Source: Paenibacillus polymyxa M1
GTDB lineage: Bacteria > Bacillota > Bacilli > Paenibacillales > Paenibacillaceae
NCBI RefSeq assembly: GCF_000237325.1
Contig: NC_017542.1
Span: 4,064,501 to 4,128,500 of the forward strand
Length of the DNA: 64,000 bases
Direction: 5' to 3'
Part shown: piece by piece, positions 47,747 to 56,228 of the stretch
Numbering within the stretch: position 1 is the stretch's first letter
Layout of the letters: the number at the start of each line of letters is the position of its first letter
Translations under genes and position numbers: made by a program
The notes under the pieces: generated by a model
What the model was told of the DNA's origin: nothing
The model's database searches: none
What the model saw: only the letters and a program-made list of their open reading frames with translations

Positions 47747-48211
47747 TCATGATCTTACTTCATTTAAAAATCTTGTTATTATCGGTAGGTCGGGAGGACT
47801 TATTTGATTGGGTATCTTGTTTAAATCAAAAAATCGTATATCTTGTACTTCAGCTTCATCACCTTTAATTATTCCACTGTATTCTTTACATATATAAGCT
47901 GCAACTACGTTATATACTTCATCTCCATGCGGATATCGATAGTAAAGTTCCGGGCCTGAAAATATATCAAGTAATTCTAACTCTTCAGCTTTTAAGCCTA
48001 CCTCTTCAAAAAGTTCCCGGCTTGCAACCTCCTTCATATTCTCACCAGGCTCCATTGAACCTCCTGGTAATCCCCATAGACCATTGTCAGTTCTTTGCTG
48101 CAATAATAATCGTCCCTCATCATCTATGAGAATCACACATGCTCCTGCCATAATTATAGGTCGGGTACCTACTAACTCTCGTAATTCTCTTATGTAATTC
48201 AATATCTTCAC
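47747..48211 (-). CDS. Nudix hydrolase
   Basis: About 154 aa. The Nudix box GGSMEPGENMKEVASRELFEEVG is complete (GX5EX7REUXEEXGU), so Mg-dependent pyrophosphohydrolase activity is expected on a nucleotide-type substrate. Start taken at GTG 48211; the longer frame to 48289 is an attC-like site. An internal ATG (MAGACVIL) is an alternative. Confidence 0.85.
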   Translation of the reverse strand: MKILNYIRELRELVGTRPIIMAGACVILIDDEGRLLLQQRTDNGLWGLPGGSMEPGENMKEVASRELFEEVGLKAEELELLDIFSGPELYYRYPHGDEVYNVVAAYICKEYSGIIKGDEAEVQDIRFFDLNKIPNQISPPDLPIITRFLNEVRS

Positions 48212-48212
48212 G

Positions 48213-48282
48213 CCCCTTCGAGATCCTCCAACAGACCAAGGCTCCGTTAGGAGCCACTGCTTGAATTTAACGTTATATGACG
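48213..48282 (-). repeat. attC-like site 17 (right half)
   Basis: CAGACCAAGGCTCCGTTAGGAGCCACTGCTTGAAT then GTTATATGACGG; left half absent. Confidence 0.7.
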
Positions 48283-48311
48283 GATTCACTTCTAAAATCT
48301 ACTTTCGTCAA

Positions 48312-48452
48312 TGGATAAGGCACGTAGCCGGGTGGCTCTTCCACTTAACCGGTTGAATATGTCCGGTGAATTCGCTCCTCCGAGATGCATCTTCCGGGGC
48401 TAAGGGTCGGGCTTGTCTCGGCCAGATGAGTTGAATGCTATGTTAGATAACG
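48312..48452 (-). repeat. attC-like site 18 (long type)
   Basis: Left box degenerate; hairpin interior, GTCCGGTGAATTC...CTTCCGG, right GTTGAATGCTATGTTAGATAACG. It abuts site 17, so two sites stand in tandem with no gene between. Confidence 0.7.
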
Positions 48453-48478
48453 TTGACCTTTTTCGAGTTAAGTAATTA

Positions 48479-48867
48479 TTATTCTCGTTTCCATTTATGT
48501 GTTTCGAGTAGTTTTCCAGTTTCATAAAAATACTTTATTACTTCAAGCATAGGAATTAATTCTATACAAATGTTATCGCAATAATTGCCTAACTAGCCAC
48601 CAGCAACCGGATGAATTTCACCGTTTCCCTGTTTATCGTTCATAAGAGTATATATATTACCATCAATTGTAATAGACACTATAAAATATTCCGGTCCGCC
48701 TCCAACCAATGCTGAATCTGTATCTGATACCTCAAAAAAACTAATGTAAATTTATCTCCATCGAGTTTTTTTAAAAAACTTAAAGTGTCTGCCCACGTAG
48801 GATTCATAACTATTTCTTCATTGAATGTGGTCCCAATCTATTCATCAATACTAATAGATTTTATCAC
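48479..48867 (-). pseudogene. Decayed Imm1-like immunity protein cassette
   Basis: On the minus strand, from GTG 48867, the reading is protein-like throughout but carries a TAG at codon 10, a one-base deletion in a T7 run (about 48,735) and a TAG at about 48,597 in the context VAGG-stop-LGNYCDN. The pattern VGGGPEYFIVSI, YTLMND, HPVAGG and IELIPMLEVIKYFYETGK fits the Imm1 family of polymorphic-toxin immunity proteins; the second stop is a CAG (Gln) to TAG change. It sits neatly between sites 18 and 19. Confidence 0.65.
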
Positions 48868-48913
48868 TTTTCCTTTTCATCCTTTTTAGATGGTTTTATT
48901 TATTCGGGGGCTT

Positions 48914-49042
48914 TCATCTAACGATTCTACATTCACGATCCCAGCGAATGCTCAGGTGTCCTGCAGCTATCTCCTTTTCCGAATTCCTTCAGCCGAACCG
49001 AGGAGCGAATGCGACGATGCTTGGATGTGATGTTATACAAAG
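48914..49042 (-). repeat. attC-like site 19
   Basis: TCATCTAACGATTCTACATTCACGATCCC ... GCTTGGATGTGATGTTATACAAAGG. Confidence 0.78.
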
Positions 49043-49090
49043 GTACCATGAATTCATTGAATCTACTTAGAAATCCTGTATAATTCACCA

Positions 49091-49441
49091 TCACCATTCT
49101 CTCCATTCTTCTGTAATATCTTGATCTTCCTCAATTTCTAATCCAGCTAGTCTTGCTGCCTTGTCTATAAATTTAGCCAATTCTTCACGCTCCATCGTTT
49201 CAATAAAATAATCGTTCGCATCATTCAATTCATTAAAAGAAATTACAATTTCTTCTACAGCCTTCATAATACTTTCAGGATGTTTAGTTTCTTGTAATAA
49301 TATTAATTGGTTTAGATAGTTATCCAGGACTTTATCACACATTAATAATCTCTCTTCCGTAAAAAGGTCATCTCCGTATTCAACCATTCTTTTGTTCCAC
49401 AATTGAGTTGGTTTTTCATTAAATAGGTCCTGTAATGTCAT
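49091..49441 (-). CDS. Hypothetical helical protein
   Basis: About 116 aa from ATG 49441 (ATGAGGGA upstream), all-helical and acidic (VMEREELAKFIDKAARLAGLE...). Family unknown; similar small proteins are found next to SMI1/immunity loci, but this is only a resemblance. Confidence 0.6.
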   Translation of the reverse strand: MTLQDLFNEKPTQLWNKRMVEYGDDLFTEERLLMCDKVLDNYLNQLILLQETKHPESIMKAVEEIVISFNELNDANDYFIETMEREELAKFIDKAARLAGLEIEEDQDITEEWREW

Positions 49442-49456
49442 TGGCATATCCCTCAT

Positions 49457-49944
49457 TTTCTTGTTTTTGTTTTAATAGATTTTTAAAATTGTTGCATAGT
49501 ATTTCGCATATGAGTTTGCTTACTAACTTGCTTTTCACTTCACTTATCTAATTTTTTCTTTAATTCATCTTTTTTCATCTGTTAGTACACCCTTAATGAA
49601 AGACCAAGTACGGTCAACACCTGATCAGTACAGTTGGCTTGGAGGGTTTATTCCCTTCTAAGTCTCAGGTAATAAAAACCCACCTTCGGCTCTTAACCTT
49701 TAGGTGATTTTTTACCTTCTCTTGTTGTTATTGATGTATGTCAAAAGTGCAAGAATAAAAGTTCAACATAGTAACATTAGAGTCATCGCATCTTTTACTT
49801 CCATGGTCTCACTTTTCGAAGGAAAACCATACCCACCCAAGAGTCAATTGTATCTATATTTTACCTGTGTTCACTTCCACAAACAAGTGTTCTCATTTAT
49901 TTTCTTTCATTTTTCTTTTACTCTATTTGTTTCCATCATTTCTA
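49457..49944. other. Gene-poor gap with a weak hairpin
   Basis: AT-rich. On the minus strand a short run of codon-like sequence ends MKKDELKKKLDK-stop (about 49,540-49,580), probably the end of a decayed cassette. AAAAACCCACCTTCGGC...AGGTGATTTTTT (about 49,675-49,712) is a possible weak terminator. Nothing else recognised. Confidence 0.4.
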
Positions 49945-50104
49945 GCATATAACGTTTCTGTGTTCACGATGTCCCTCTGACTTATGCGAACGAAATGAGC
50001 GGCCGCCGTGCGTATGTGTCCGCCTGCCCCCACTCCCTGGCAATCCTCTTTGCCGGACCGAGGAACCGCCAGGCTCCGATGCGTGGATATGATGTTATCT
50101 GATG
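49945..50104 (-). repeat. attC-like site 20 (long type)
   Basis: GCATATAACGTTTCTGTGTTCACGA ... CCGATGCGTGGATATGATGTTATCTGATG. It borders the siderophore block. Confidence 0.82.
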
Positions 50105-50112
50105 GATTGGCC

Positions 50113-50166
50113 ATAAAAAAACAGTTCAACTTTCCCTCTTTGACATAAGGCAAAGATGAACTGTCT
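50113..50166 (-). terminator. Terminator of the siderophore block
   Basis: ACAGTTCAACTTT pairs with AAAGATGAACTGT; on the minus strand seven T follow. Confidence 0.8.
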
Positions 50167-50216
50167 TTAGTTCCTGTTAAAATCTCTATGCGCACAAGTA
50201 GCAACTTCTTCTCCCA

Positions 50217-51938
50217 TCAAGCCAACAAAGCCTGAGCGATCTGATCCACAATGCCATTGATGCCTGTGGGTCCATAACAGCCGATCCATGTCGCGGCATC
50301 GACCGAGTGTATGTGCTGGCGCTCAACGGTATCAAGCATTCCCCAGACACGTTGCTCTGTCGCGGATATTCCCTCCTGCATGAGTTCATGGCTAAGCAAG
50401 AAGTAATGGCTGGCATGTACAGCCGGTAGTCTGTCAACTGAGATGTGATAGGCTGTGTCAGAGGTACCTGCCACGAATAACGGAACAGGCAGACCTAGAT
50501 CATGGTACAGCACAGCCCCTGTACGATGAGAGGCAGAATGCACGCGAACCAGAGAATCCAGCGGACGGATCAGTGCCACGCTCTTGCCTGCCAGAACGGG
50601 AGCAAGTTCTTCGGACAGCAATGTGGTTCGTCGGTGATAATCCGCTATAATACGCTTTGCCTCTTCTCGTTTGCCTGTCAGTTCACCGAACAGAGTCAGA
50701 ATAGTCTGCCAGTTTTCATTGCGCTTAAACATGAGAACTGGAGCGATCCGGCTTAACTGTTCATAGTGCGGCTCATGTACCTCGGTGCAAATAATTAGAT
50801 CCGGAGATAGTCGTTCCACTGCAAGCAGGTCGGGGTACTCATATGTTCCGAGTAATTCAGTATTCTGAAGTCCTGCCCTGATCGTTTGAGGAAAATGTAA
50901 CACTGCATTGGCTAGTCCTACACTACCTGCTGGAGAGAGCCCCAGCGCAAGCAAATGATCGGCATATTGCACATCGAGTACAGCGATACGCTTCGGAGAT
51001 CCGATAACATAGTATTCCCCTCGCATATGGCATATCACCGAGCCTTGGGCCGACTCATATGAAGAAGCTGTGCGATTCCGCTGCAAGGAATGAGCATAGT
51101 CTATATCTGTTTTCGAAGCGGCATCAAGCCTATAACGCAGCGGAGGGACGCTATAATATTTCTTAAACGCCCTACTGAAATAATACATGTCGCGATAGCC
51201 CATTCTGTCAGCAATTTCACCGATGGGAGCATCCGTGTGACGCAGCATCCGCGATGCACTCTCCATGCGCAACTGAATGACATACTCAGTCAGTCCGAGC
51301 TGCTTCTCTTGTTTAAATCGTCGCTGCAGCTGTCTTAAGCTGCATCCAGCAAGGGCTGCCAGCTCTTTAAGCTCCAGATTCTGGCGATAATGCGACGCTA
51401 TATATGAAGCGACAACATCCACCATGTCAGACGCTTCTCCTCCCTGACCATGTTCGTAATCCATGACCAGTTCGTAGATCATACCCTGAAGCAACGCATT
51501 GGCATGAAAACGTTCCATTCCTTCGCCACGACGCCATTTGGCAACGATTTTTTCTGCATTCTCGATCCATTCTGCTTGGGTTACCGAATTTTGCACAAAT
51601 GAAGTGCGCAACGGGTGTTTGCGATATGAAGGCAAAACAAGAGAGGCTCCCTCCATGGAAGAAGCCTTGTACATGATCACGATATAATAAATGTCGTCTG
51701 ATCTGGCCGTCAGCGTTAAGGATGTTCCCTTAACAACATGACCAGCAAAAAAAGCTCCAATGTGGCAAACCTCACCATTCATTGCAAGCTCCCCTTCCCC
51801 TCCATATGCCAGCAACAACACATTCGAAGTTAATTCCGTTTCGCGAAGAACACTGCCTGTCTGCAAAGTACCGCTAAACTCGTCAAGCATCTTGATCGTT
51901 GTATCACTCCATAGACTTGTCTGTTCTTGTAGCGGCAT
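50217..51938 (-). CDS. AraC regulator fused to a siderophore-binding domain (Btr-like)
   Basis: 573 aa. N-terminal cupin-like region (1-150), AraC double HTH (about 165-270, ending RDMYYFSRAFKKYYSVPPLRYR) and a C-terminal FeuA/BtuF-like periplasmic-binding fold (about 310-573). This is the arrangement of Bacillus Btr, which senses ferri-siderophore in the cytoplasm and activates uptake genes. ATG 51938 with CAGGAG is preferred over the longer frame. It is last in the three-gene unit, so it is likely Fur-controlled and autoregulated in part. Confidence 0.85.
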   Translation of the reverse strand: MPLQEQTSLWSDTTIKMLDEFSGTLQTGSVLRETELTSNVLLLAYGGEGELAMNGEVCHIGAFFAGHVVKGTSLTLTARSDDIYYIVIMYKASSMEGASLVLPSYRKHPLRTSFVQNSVTQAEWIENAEKIVAKWRRGEGMERFHANALLQGMIYELVMDYEHGQGGEASDMVDVVASYIASHYRQNLELKELAALAGCSLRQLQRRFKQEKQLGLTEYVIQLRMESASRMLRHTDAPIGEIADRMGYRDMYYFSRAFKKYYSVPPLRYRLDAASKTDIDYAHSLQRNRTASSYESAQGSVICHMRGEYYVIGSPKRIAVLDVQYADHLLALGLSPAGSVGLANAVLHFPQTIRAGLQNTELLGTYEYPDLLAVERLSPDLIICTEVHEPHYEQLSRIAPVLMFKRNENWQTILTLFGELTGKREEAKRIIADYHRRTTLLSEELAPVLAGKSVALIRPLDSLVRVHSASHRTGAVLYHDLGLPVPLFVAGTSDTAYHISVDRLPAVHASHYFLLSHELMQEGISATEQRVWGMLDTVERQHIHSVDAATWIGCYGPTGINGIVDQIAQALLA

Positions 51939-52046
51939 TTCTCTCATCTCCTGACAATAGCATCCTTTGCTAGAGTGACTCTCATGACTGGGCTTACCCA
52001 ATTAACTACAACCAGGCCTGTTAGCAAAGTAAAATTGTTGCTGTTG

Positions 52047-52826
52047 TCATTTTAATTGAGATTTATTCTCATTGTCAATTTTCGGACATTTTCTGCAATA
52101 TTCCCCTGACATCTGGTAATAAAAACAACAGGTGGTACGCTTGCTTTTCACGGCTGGAATGCTGTCCTTATTTTTTGTGAACCGGGTGAACGGATTTCTT
52201 TTTACACCGAACAAATGCCCGGGCGCTCCTTGCGTCAGATATGAAAAATCTGCCTGGATGATGTGCTGACTTTCTTGCTCAGCATTGTCTACTTCAGGAG
52301 TATATAATGGGACAATGCGTATCATGATATTCTCCCAAAGGATACTCATCGAAAGAGGAGCAATCGCAGCAAGCGTCTTTAACAGCGGTGCAAGGTGTAA
52401 CGCAAACATCTCCTTTACCACCTTTTCCCGCCACACTTCCCTGTCTCCAGTTAGTGCTTCTGCCCGAAGCCCGTTCATAGCTAGAAAAGGAAAATGCGTC
52501 CCCCCCTCATTAGCTGTGAGCGTCGGATGATAGAGAAAGCTGTTGTCTAGCCGAAAAGAAACATGCTGATGATGAACGGTCATCGCTGTCAGCAACGGAG
52601 CAATCCACAGGTAGCCGATTCGCTTAGCTAACATCGAAGCAGCTACCCTCATGTCAGGCGCACCAATATACTCTTGAAGCCAGCTTAAATACTCTCGGCA
52701 TGCAGCTTCTTCATGTAGTTGACTCAAAGCAATAATACGGACATTATCTTCAGATGGCTCACCAAGCCGAATCGAGTGTTCTTCCACCGTTTGCCGCCAT
52801 AAGTCAGTCGATAGATAATGGTCCAT
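52047..52826 (-). CDS. FhuF-like ferric-siderophore reductase
   Basis: 259 aa. C-terminal CCFYYQMSGEYCRKC carries the four Cys that bind the FhuF [2Fe-2S] cluster (CC-x9-C-x2-C). It is expected to reduce iron in imported siderophores in the cytoplasm. One nt separates it from the upstream binding-protein gene, so the two are co-transcribed. Confidence 0.83.
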   Translation of the reverse strand: MDHYLSTDLWRQTVEEHSIRLGEPSEDNVRIIALSQLHEEAACREYLSWLQEYIGAPDMRVAASMLAKRIGYLWIAPLLTAMTVHHQHVSFRLDNSFLYHPTLTANEGGTHFPFLAMNGLRAEALTGDREVWREKVVKEMFALHLAPLLKTLAAIAPLSMSILWENIMIRIVPLYTPEVDNAEQESQHIIQADFSYLTQGAPGHLFGVKRNPFTRFTKNKDSIPAVKSKRTTCCFYYQMSGEYCRKCPKIDNENKSQLK

Positions 52827-52827
52827 T

Positions 52828-53868
52828 TTAATTCGATCCCAACAGTGCTTCCGATGCCTGATCTACAATAATATTAATTGCAAGTGGGCCATAATAAGCG
52901 ATCCAAAGTGTAGAATTAACATCATATGCACGGTTATTTTTGACTGCATCAAGGGATTTCCATACTGAACTGCTATCCAAAGCCTCTGCCTCTGCCGCAA
53001 ACAATTCATCAGACAGAACAAAATAATGATCTGCTCCAATCTCAGGAACTTTCTCCATCGAGATTTCAACGGAGGTATCATCTTTGATCTTCTGGACTAA
53101 TGCAGGCATTTTTAAGCCCAAATCCTCATACAGAATGCCGCCTGTTCGATGCTCAAGACCATGAACACGAATGCCTTCTTTTCTCGGACGAATAAGTGCT
53201 ACCGTTTCCTTTCCCAACTTCTCCGACAGCTTCTCCTTCAGTCCTGCAATTTTGTCCTCATAAGCCTTACGCACAGTTTCTGCCTCTGCCTGCTTACCTG
53301 TGATCGCAGCCACCGTATCTAACGTATCTCGCCAATCCTCGTAGAAGTCAAGTACGATTGTGGGCGCTATTTTGCTTACTCTCTCATACTCTTTCTCTTG
53401 AAAATCAGTCATTAAAATAAGATCCGGGTCCAATGCTACAATCGCTTCCAGGTTGGGCTTGTCCCGTGTACCTAAAACCTGTACGTCACCCGGCTTATCG
53501 CCTAAATATTCTGGAAATGTGGTATTGCCTTCAGCGATAACACTGCCTGCCGGCTGCTCGCCAATGGCTAGCAATTGATCCAGAAATTTGACATCAAGCA
53601 CAGCAATTTTTTTGGGCTTCTCGTTAAGCGTATACTCACCCTTCTTATGCGAGATCGTAACCGGGAAGGCTCCGGCAGTCTGAGGCGCTTCATTCGAAGG
53701 CGTGTCCGTTGGAGTTGTAGCAGACTCATTGCCGCCATTTGTACCTGCTCCGGCACCGCAAGCCGTCAGTACAAGAACAAGGGCCAGCATCCAGCCCATT
53801 AAAAATCGTGATTTATGGTCAGCATGTGCCATGCTTCCGGCAGCTCGCCTCTTTGTTCCTTTATTCAT
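52828..53868 (-). CDS. Iron-siderophore ABC transporter substrate-binding lipoprotein
   Basis: 346 aa. Signal peptide with lipobox LTACG (Cys about 38), S/T/P/N-rich linker, then a class III binding fold (FPVTISHKKGEYTLNEKPKKIAVLD start; ALDPDLILMTDFQEKE). Fur box and AAGGAGGA precede the ATG. No permease or ATPase is encoded here, so it must use subunits encoded elsewhere. Confidence 0.9.
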   Translation of the reverse strand: MNKGTKRRAAGSMAHADHKSRFLMGWMLALVLVLTACGAGAGTNGGNESATTPTDTPSNEAPQTAGAFPVTISHKKGEYTLNEKPKKIAVLDVKFLDQLLAIGEQPAGSVIAEGNTTFPEYLGDKPGDVQVLGTRDKPNLEAIVALDPDLILMTDFQEKEYERVSKIAPTIVLDFYEDWRDTLDTVAAITGKQAEAETVRKAYEDKIAGLKEKLSEKLGKETVALIRPRKEGIRVHGLEHRTGGILYEDLGLKMPALVQKIKDDTSVEISMEKVPEIGADHYFVLSDELFAAEAEALDSSSVWKSLDAVKNNRAYDVNSTLWIAYYGPLAINIIVDQASEALLGSN

Positions 53869-53888
53869 GGTGAATCCTCCTTATGTAT

Positions 53889-53907
53889 GATAATGATTTT
53901 CATTATC
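53889..53907. promoter_or_regulatory. Fur box
   Basis: GATAATGATTTTCATTATC matches the 19-bp Fur consensus GATAATGATAATCATTATC at 17 positions; it lies about 20 bp upstream of the binding-protein start. Confidence 0.88.
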
Positions 53908-53976
53908 GAAATATAAGGCGAGTATAATATATCTCCACATCGCGTTACCATGTACTTTTGCGACATTTCAGCCGGA

Positions 53977-54291
53977 CTAATGCGACATGTAAACCGCTAT
54001 ATCTTCATTTACAATTCTATCAGCTCTTTTACTAATTACTGCATAATCATCGTCTAATGTATCAAGCCAACAAAACCAAGAATCTCCCATTTTTTCTTTC
54101 CATTGATTTCTACCTCTTGCATCAATGTACATTCCATATCCATTTGTTCCATTGAAACTACAACAGAGGTTTGTATGATAAATTTGTGGGTACTCTTCAT
54201 TAAATTCTGAATGTGGAAACTCATAAAATGTTCCTTTGGATTCATAAGCCATTTTCGGTGGAACATCTATCTTTAATACCCTTTCATCCAC
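53977..54291 (-). CDS. Hypothetical protein, about 104 aa
   Basis: Soluble, aromatic-rich (DSWFCWLDTLDDDYAVIS). GTG start with no ideal Shine-Dalgarno; codons for a few more residues upstream lack a start. It lies between the siderophore block and site 21, so its downstream site was probably lost when the block inserted. Confidence 0.5.
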   Translation of the reverse strand: MDERVLKIDVPPKMAYESKGTFYEFPHSEFNEEYPQIYHTNLCCSFNGTNGYGMYIDARGRNQWKEKMGDSWFCWLDTLDDDYAVISKRADRIVNEDIAVYMSH

Positions 54292-54334
54292 AGATATTTC
54301 TAAAACATTTTGCTTTCTCCTTTTATCAAGTATT

Positions 54335-54455
54335 TCCTATAACGTTCTTGTATTTATGCACCCGTTAGAGGGTGTCTGCTGAAATTCCTCTCCGAAATTC
54401 ATCCCGCAGACCAAGGTTCCATCGGAAACATAGTGTGAATATTATGTTAAGTGAA
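54335..54455 (-). repeat. attC-like site 21
   Basis: CCTATAACGTTCTTGTATTTATGCACCC ... AGTGTGAATATTATGTTAAGTGAAG. Short type. Confidence 0.85.
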
Positions 54456-54496
54456 GTTCAACTTTTTTTTGAATAACCTTTTTAAATTTAATGGCT

Positions 54497-54874
54497 TTAT
54501 GAACGAGAGAGTTTAAAGTTCTCTAGATCTACATTGAATTTGCCTTTTACCAATATGTCTAATCCCAATAATCCGTTGATATTGTGATATTTAAATGAAG
54601 TAAAATCTATGAGTACATCTCTTAAAATAAAATCTCCTACCTGTATTCCCTTGATCCGTTTGGAAAATGCGTGTTCTTTCCCTCCAATTCCGTAACTTGT
54701 TATGATTTCGTCATCCATCCCGACCTGAATCCCAATATCATCTACTTCATCCTGTGAAATCAAGGTATGGCTTGCTCCTGTGTCAATAACTATGTTATTT
54801 ATGACTTTCTTTTCTCCATTAAAATGGACTGTTATTTCGGTGAACAACAGCCCATCCCTATATTCAATTTTCAT
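54497..54874 (-). CDS. Retropepsin-like aspartic protease
   Basis: 125 aa, one half-barrel of a pepsin/retropepsin fold. Catalytic IVIDTGASHTLIS (about 28-40) and the second hydrophobic-GLLGLDIL motif are present; it should act as a dimer. GGAGAAAT precedes the ATG, 1 nt after the partner gene 54875-55117. Cytoplasmic. The target is unknown. Confidence 0.85.
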   Translation of the reverse strand: MKIEYRDGLLFTEITVHFNGEKKVINNIVIDTGASHTLISQDEVDDIGIQVGMDDEIITSYGIGGKEHAFSKRIKGIQVGDFILRDVLIDFTSFKYHNINGLLGLDILVKGKFNVDLENFKLSRS

Positions 54875-55117
54875 TTATAGATTTCTCCTTAAACCAACAT
54901 TCTTCCGAACCTTCACAATGACCTGGTCCTTAGAAGTATGATAAACCAAGGTTTTGTCTCGGCTATTCAACAACTCTCTTGTTGCTTCTTCGTCACTTAC
55001 AGGACCAATCACAGCGACGTCATCTATGATTTCTTTATTTTCTGTCTCTTCGAAATGAAGAATTTCAAACTTTACAAATTGATTCGGGAAGATTTGTTGT
55101 ACTTCTTGCCACTTCAC
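54875..55117 (-). CDS. Small partner of retropepsin-like protease
   Basis: 80 aa, GTG start with CAGGAGGG. KWQEVQQIFPNQFVKFEILHF...VAVIGPVSDEEAT resembles small proteins found beside retropepsin-like genes in cyanobacteria and other bacteria. Could be substrate, inhibitor or co-factor; not known. Confidence 0.7.
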   Translation of the reverse strand: MKWQEVQQIFPNQFVKFEILHFEETENKEIIDDVAVIGPVSDEEATRELLNSRDKTLVYHTSKDQVIVKVRKNVGLRRNL

Positions 55118-55167
55118 ATTAATCCCTCCTGTCCTTTTATGGTTACATTATATCATTTAATTAGAAT

Positions 55168-55272
55168 TTCACTTAACGTTCCTGTATTCACGACCCTAGC
55201 GAATGCTGGGATGTCTGGCCTCTGCCGGACCGAGGGTACAGCCCGGTGCGTGAGTATATTGTTTAAGTAAAG
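55168..55272 (-). repeat. attC-like site 22 (compact)
   Basis: TTTCACTTAACGTTCCTGTATTCACGACCC, CAGCGAATGCTG hairpin, right GCGTGAGTATATTGTTTAAGTAAAG; 105 bp. R boxes ACTTAAC/GTTTAAGT. Confidence 0.85.
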
Positions 55273-55296
55273 TCACTTATCTTCGAGTTATATTCG

Positions 55297-55935
55297 TCAC
55301 GATTTAGAAAAATTCTCAATATAATGTTTCATAAAAATTATATAATTATCATGACTTGAATCAATATTAAATATCTGTCTATCTGTTACACCTTTCTCTC
55401 TTACTTCTATTTTTATGTTTCTTTGGTTACGTTTAAACTTGATATCTAGAAAAACTTCTTTTATTAAATCGTGTTCTATTTGACTATCTCCCGGGAAATT
55501 AAAAATATGTTTTTCTGTACTTGCATTGAATAGTGCAACAATATCTATAAAGTCTGACACTTGTTCTTTATTTGGAACAACAAATTCATGTTCAACTAAA
55601 TTCCTTACAGAATTTATTTTATTTAATATTCTAGGAGCAATAATTCCTAAGTTTTTTAAAGTCTCTATCTTCTTAGGTACATTCCATTTTTTTGAATTTC
55701 CAAAAAAACCAAATGCAATCATCAAACAATCAATTTGGCAGTCAAGAGATCTCTTTGCATTTGAGAGAGCATTTATTAAACTGTGTTTTTCAGTTCCCGA
55801 TTCTAAATCAAATTCAGCAAAGGACAAGTATTCTGAAGGCGTAACATCAAATGGTATATCTATTTCTTCATGTCCACGAGAACTCCAATAACTATTATCA
55901 TTACTTAGAAAATCAATCACCTCAGAAAATTCCAT
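55297..55935 (-). CDS. HEPN-like protein, possible RNase
   Basis: 212 aa. Helical first half with INSVRNLVEHEFVVP (about 115-130): RN-x3-H is the catalytic signature of HEPN RNases. The C-terminal 80 residues are mixed alpha/beta. Many HEPN proteins are toxins or antiviral effectors; no antitoxin is visible in this cassette. GGAGTTGA precedes the ATG. Confidence 0.6.
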   Translation of the reverse strand: MEFSEVIDFLSNDNSYWSSRGHEEIDIPFDVTPSEYLSFAEFDLESGTEKHSLINALSNAKRSLDCQIDCLMIAFGFFGNSKKWNVPKKIETLKNLGIIAPRILNKINSVRNLVEHEFVVPNKEQVSDFIDIVALFNASTEKHIFNFPGDSQIEHDLIKEVFLDIKFKRNQRNIKIEVREKGVTDRQIFNIDSSHDNYIIFMKHYIENFSKS

Positions 55936-55965
55936 AAGATCAACTCCAATTTAGTATTTAGGTGA

Positions 55966-56142
55966 TTTCACTTAACGTTCTTGTATTCTCGAACCCGAGA
56001 ACCTTAAGGCCGGCTTGACCGGGCGGGTTCGCTTGCAGACTTAGGTTCGCAGGGTTATCTGCCTGACTTCACTTCCTCGAAATGCCTCGGGCAGATCAAG
56101 GCTCCGCCAGGAGCCGCAGCGTGAATATGTTGTTATCTGATG
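55966..56142 (-). repeat. attC-like site 23 (long type)
   Basis: TTTCACTTAACGTTCTTGTATTCTCGAACCC; two GC-rich hairpins; right GCGTGAATATGTTGTTATCTGATG. Confidence 0.88.
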
Positions 56143-56228
56143 AATCTGCCCTACATCTCCGAATTAAGACAGGACGTCGACCCACATTTAATTACTAATG
56201 TTATAATATATTTCAACTGAATATCTAT

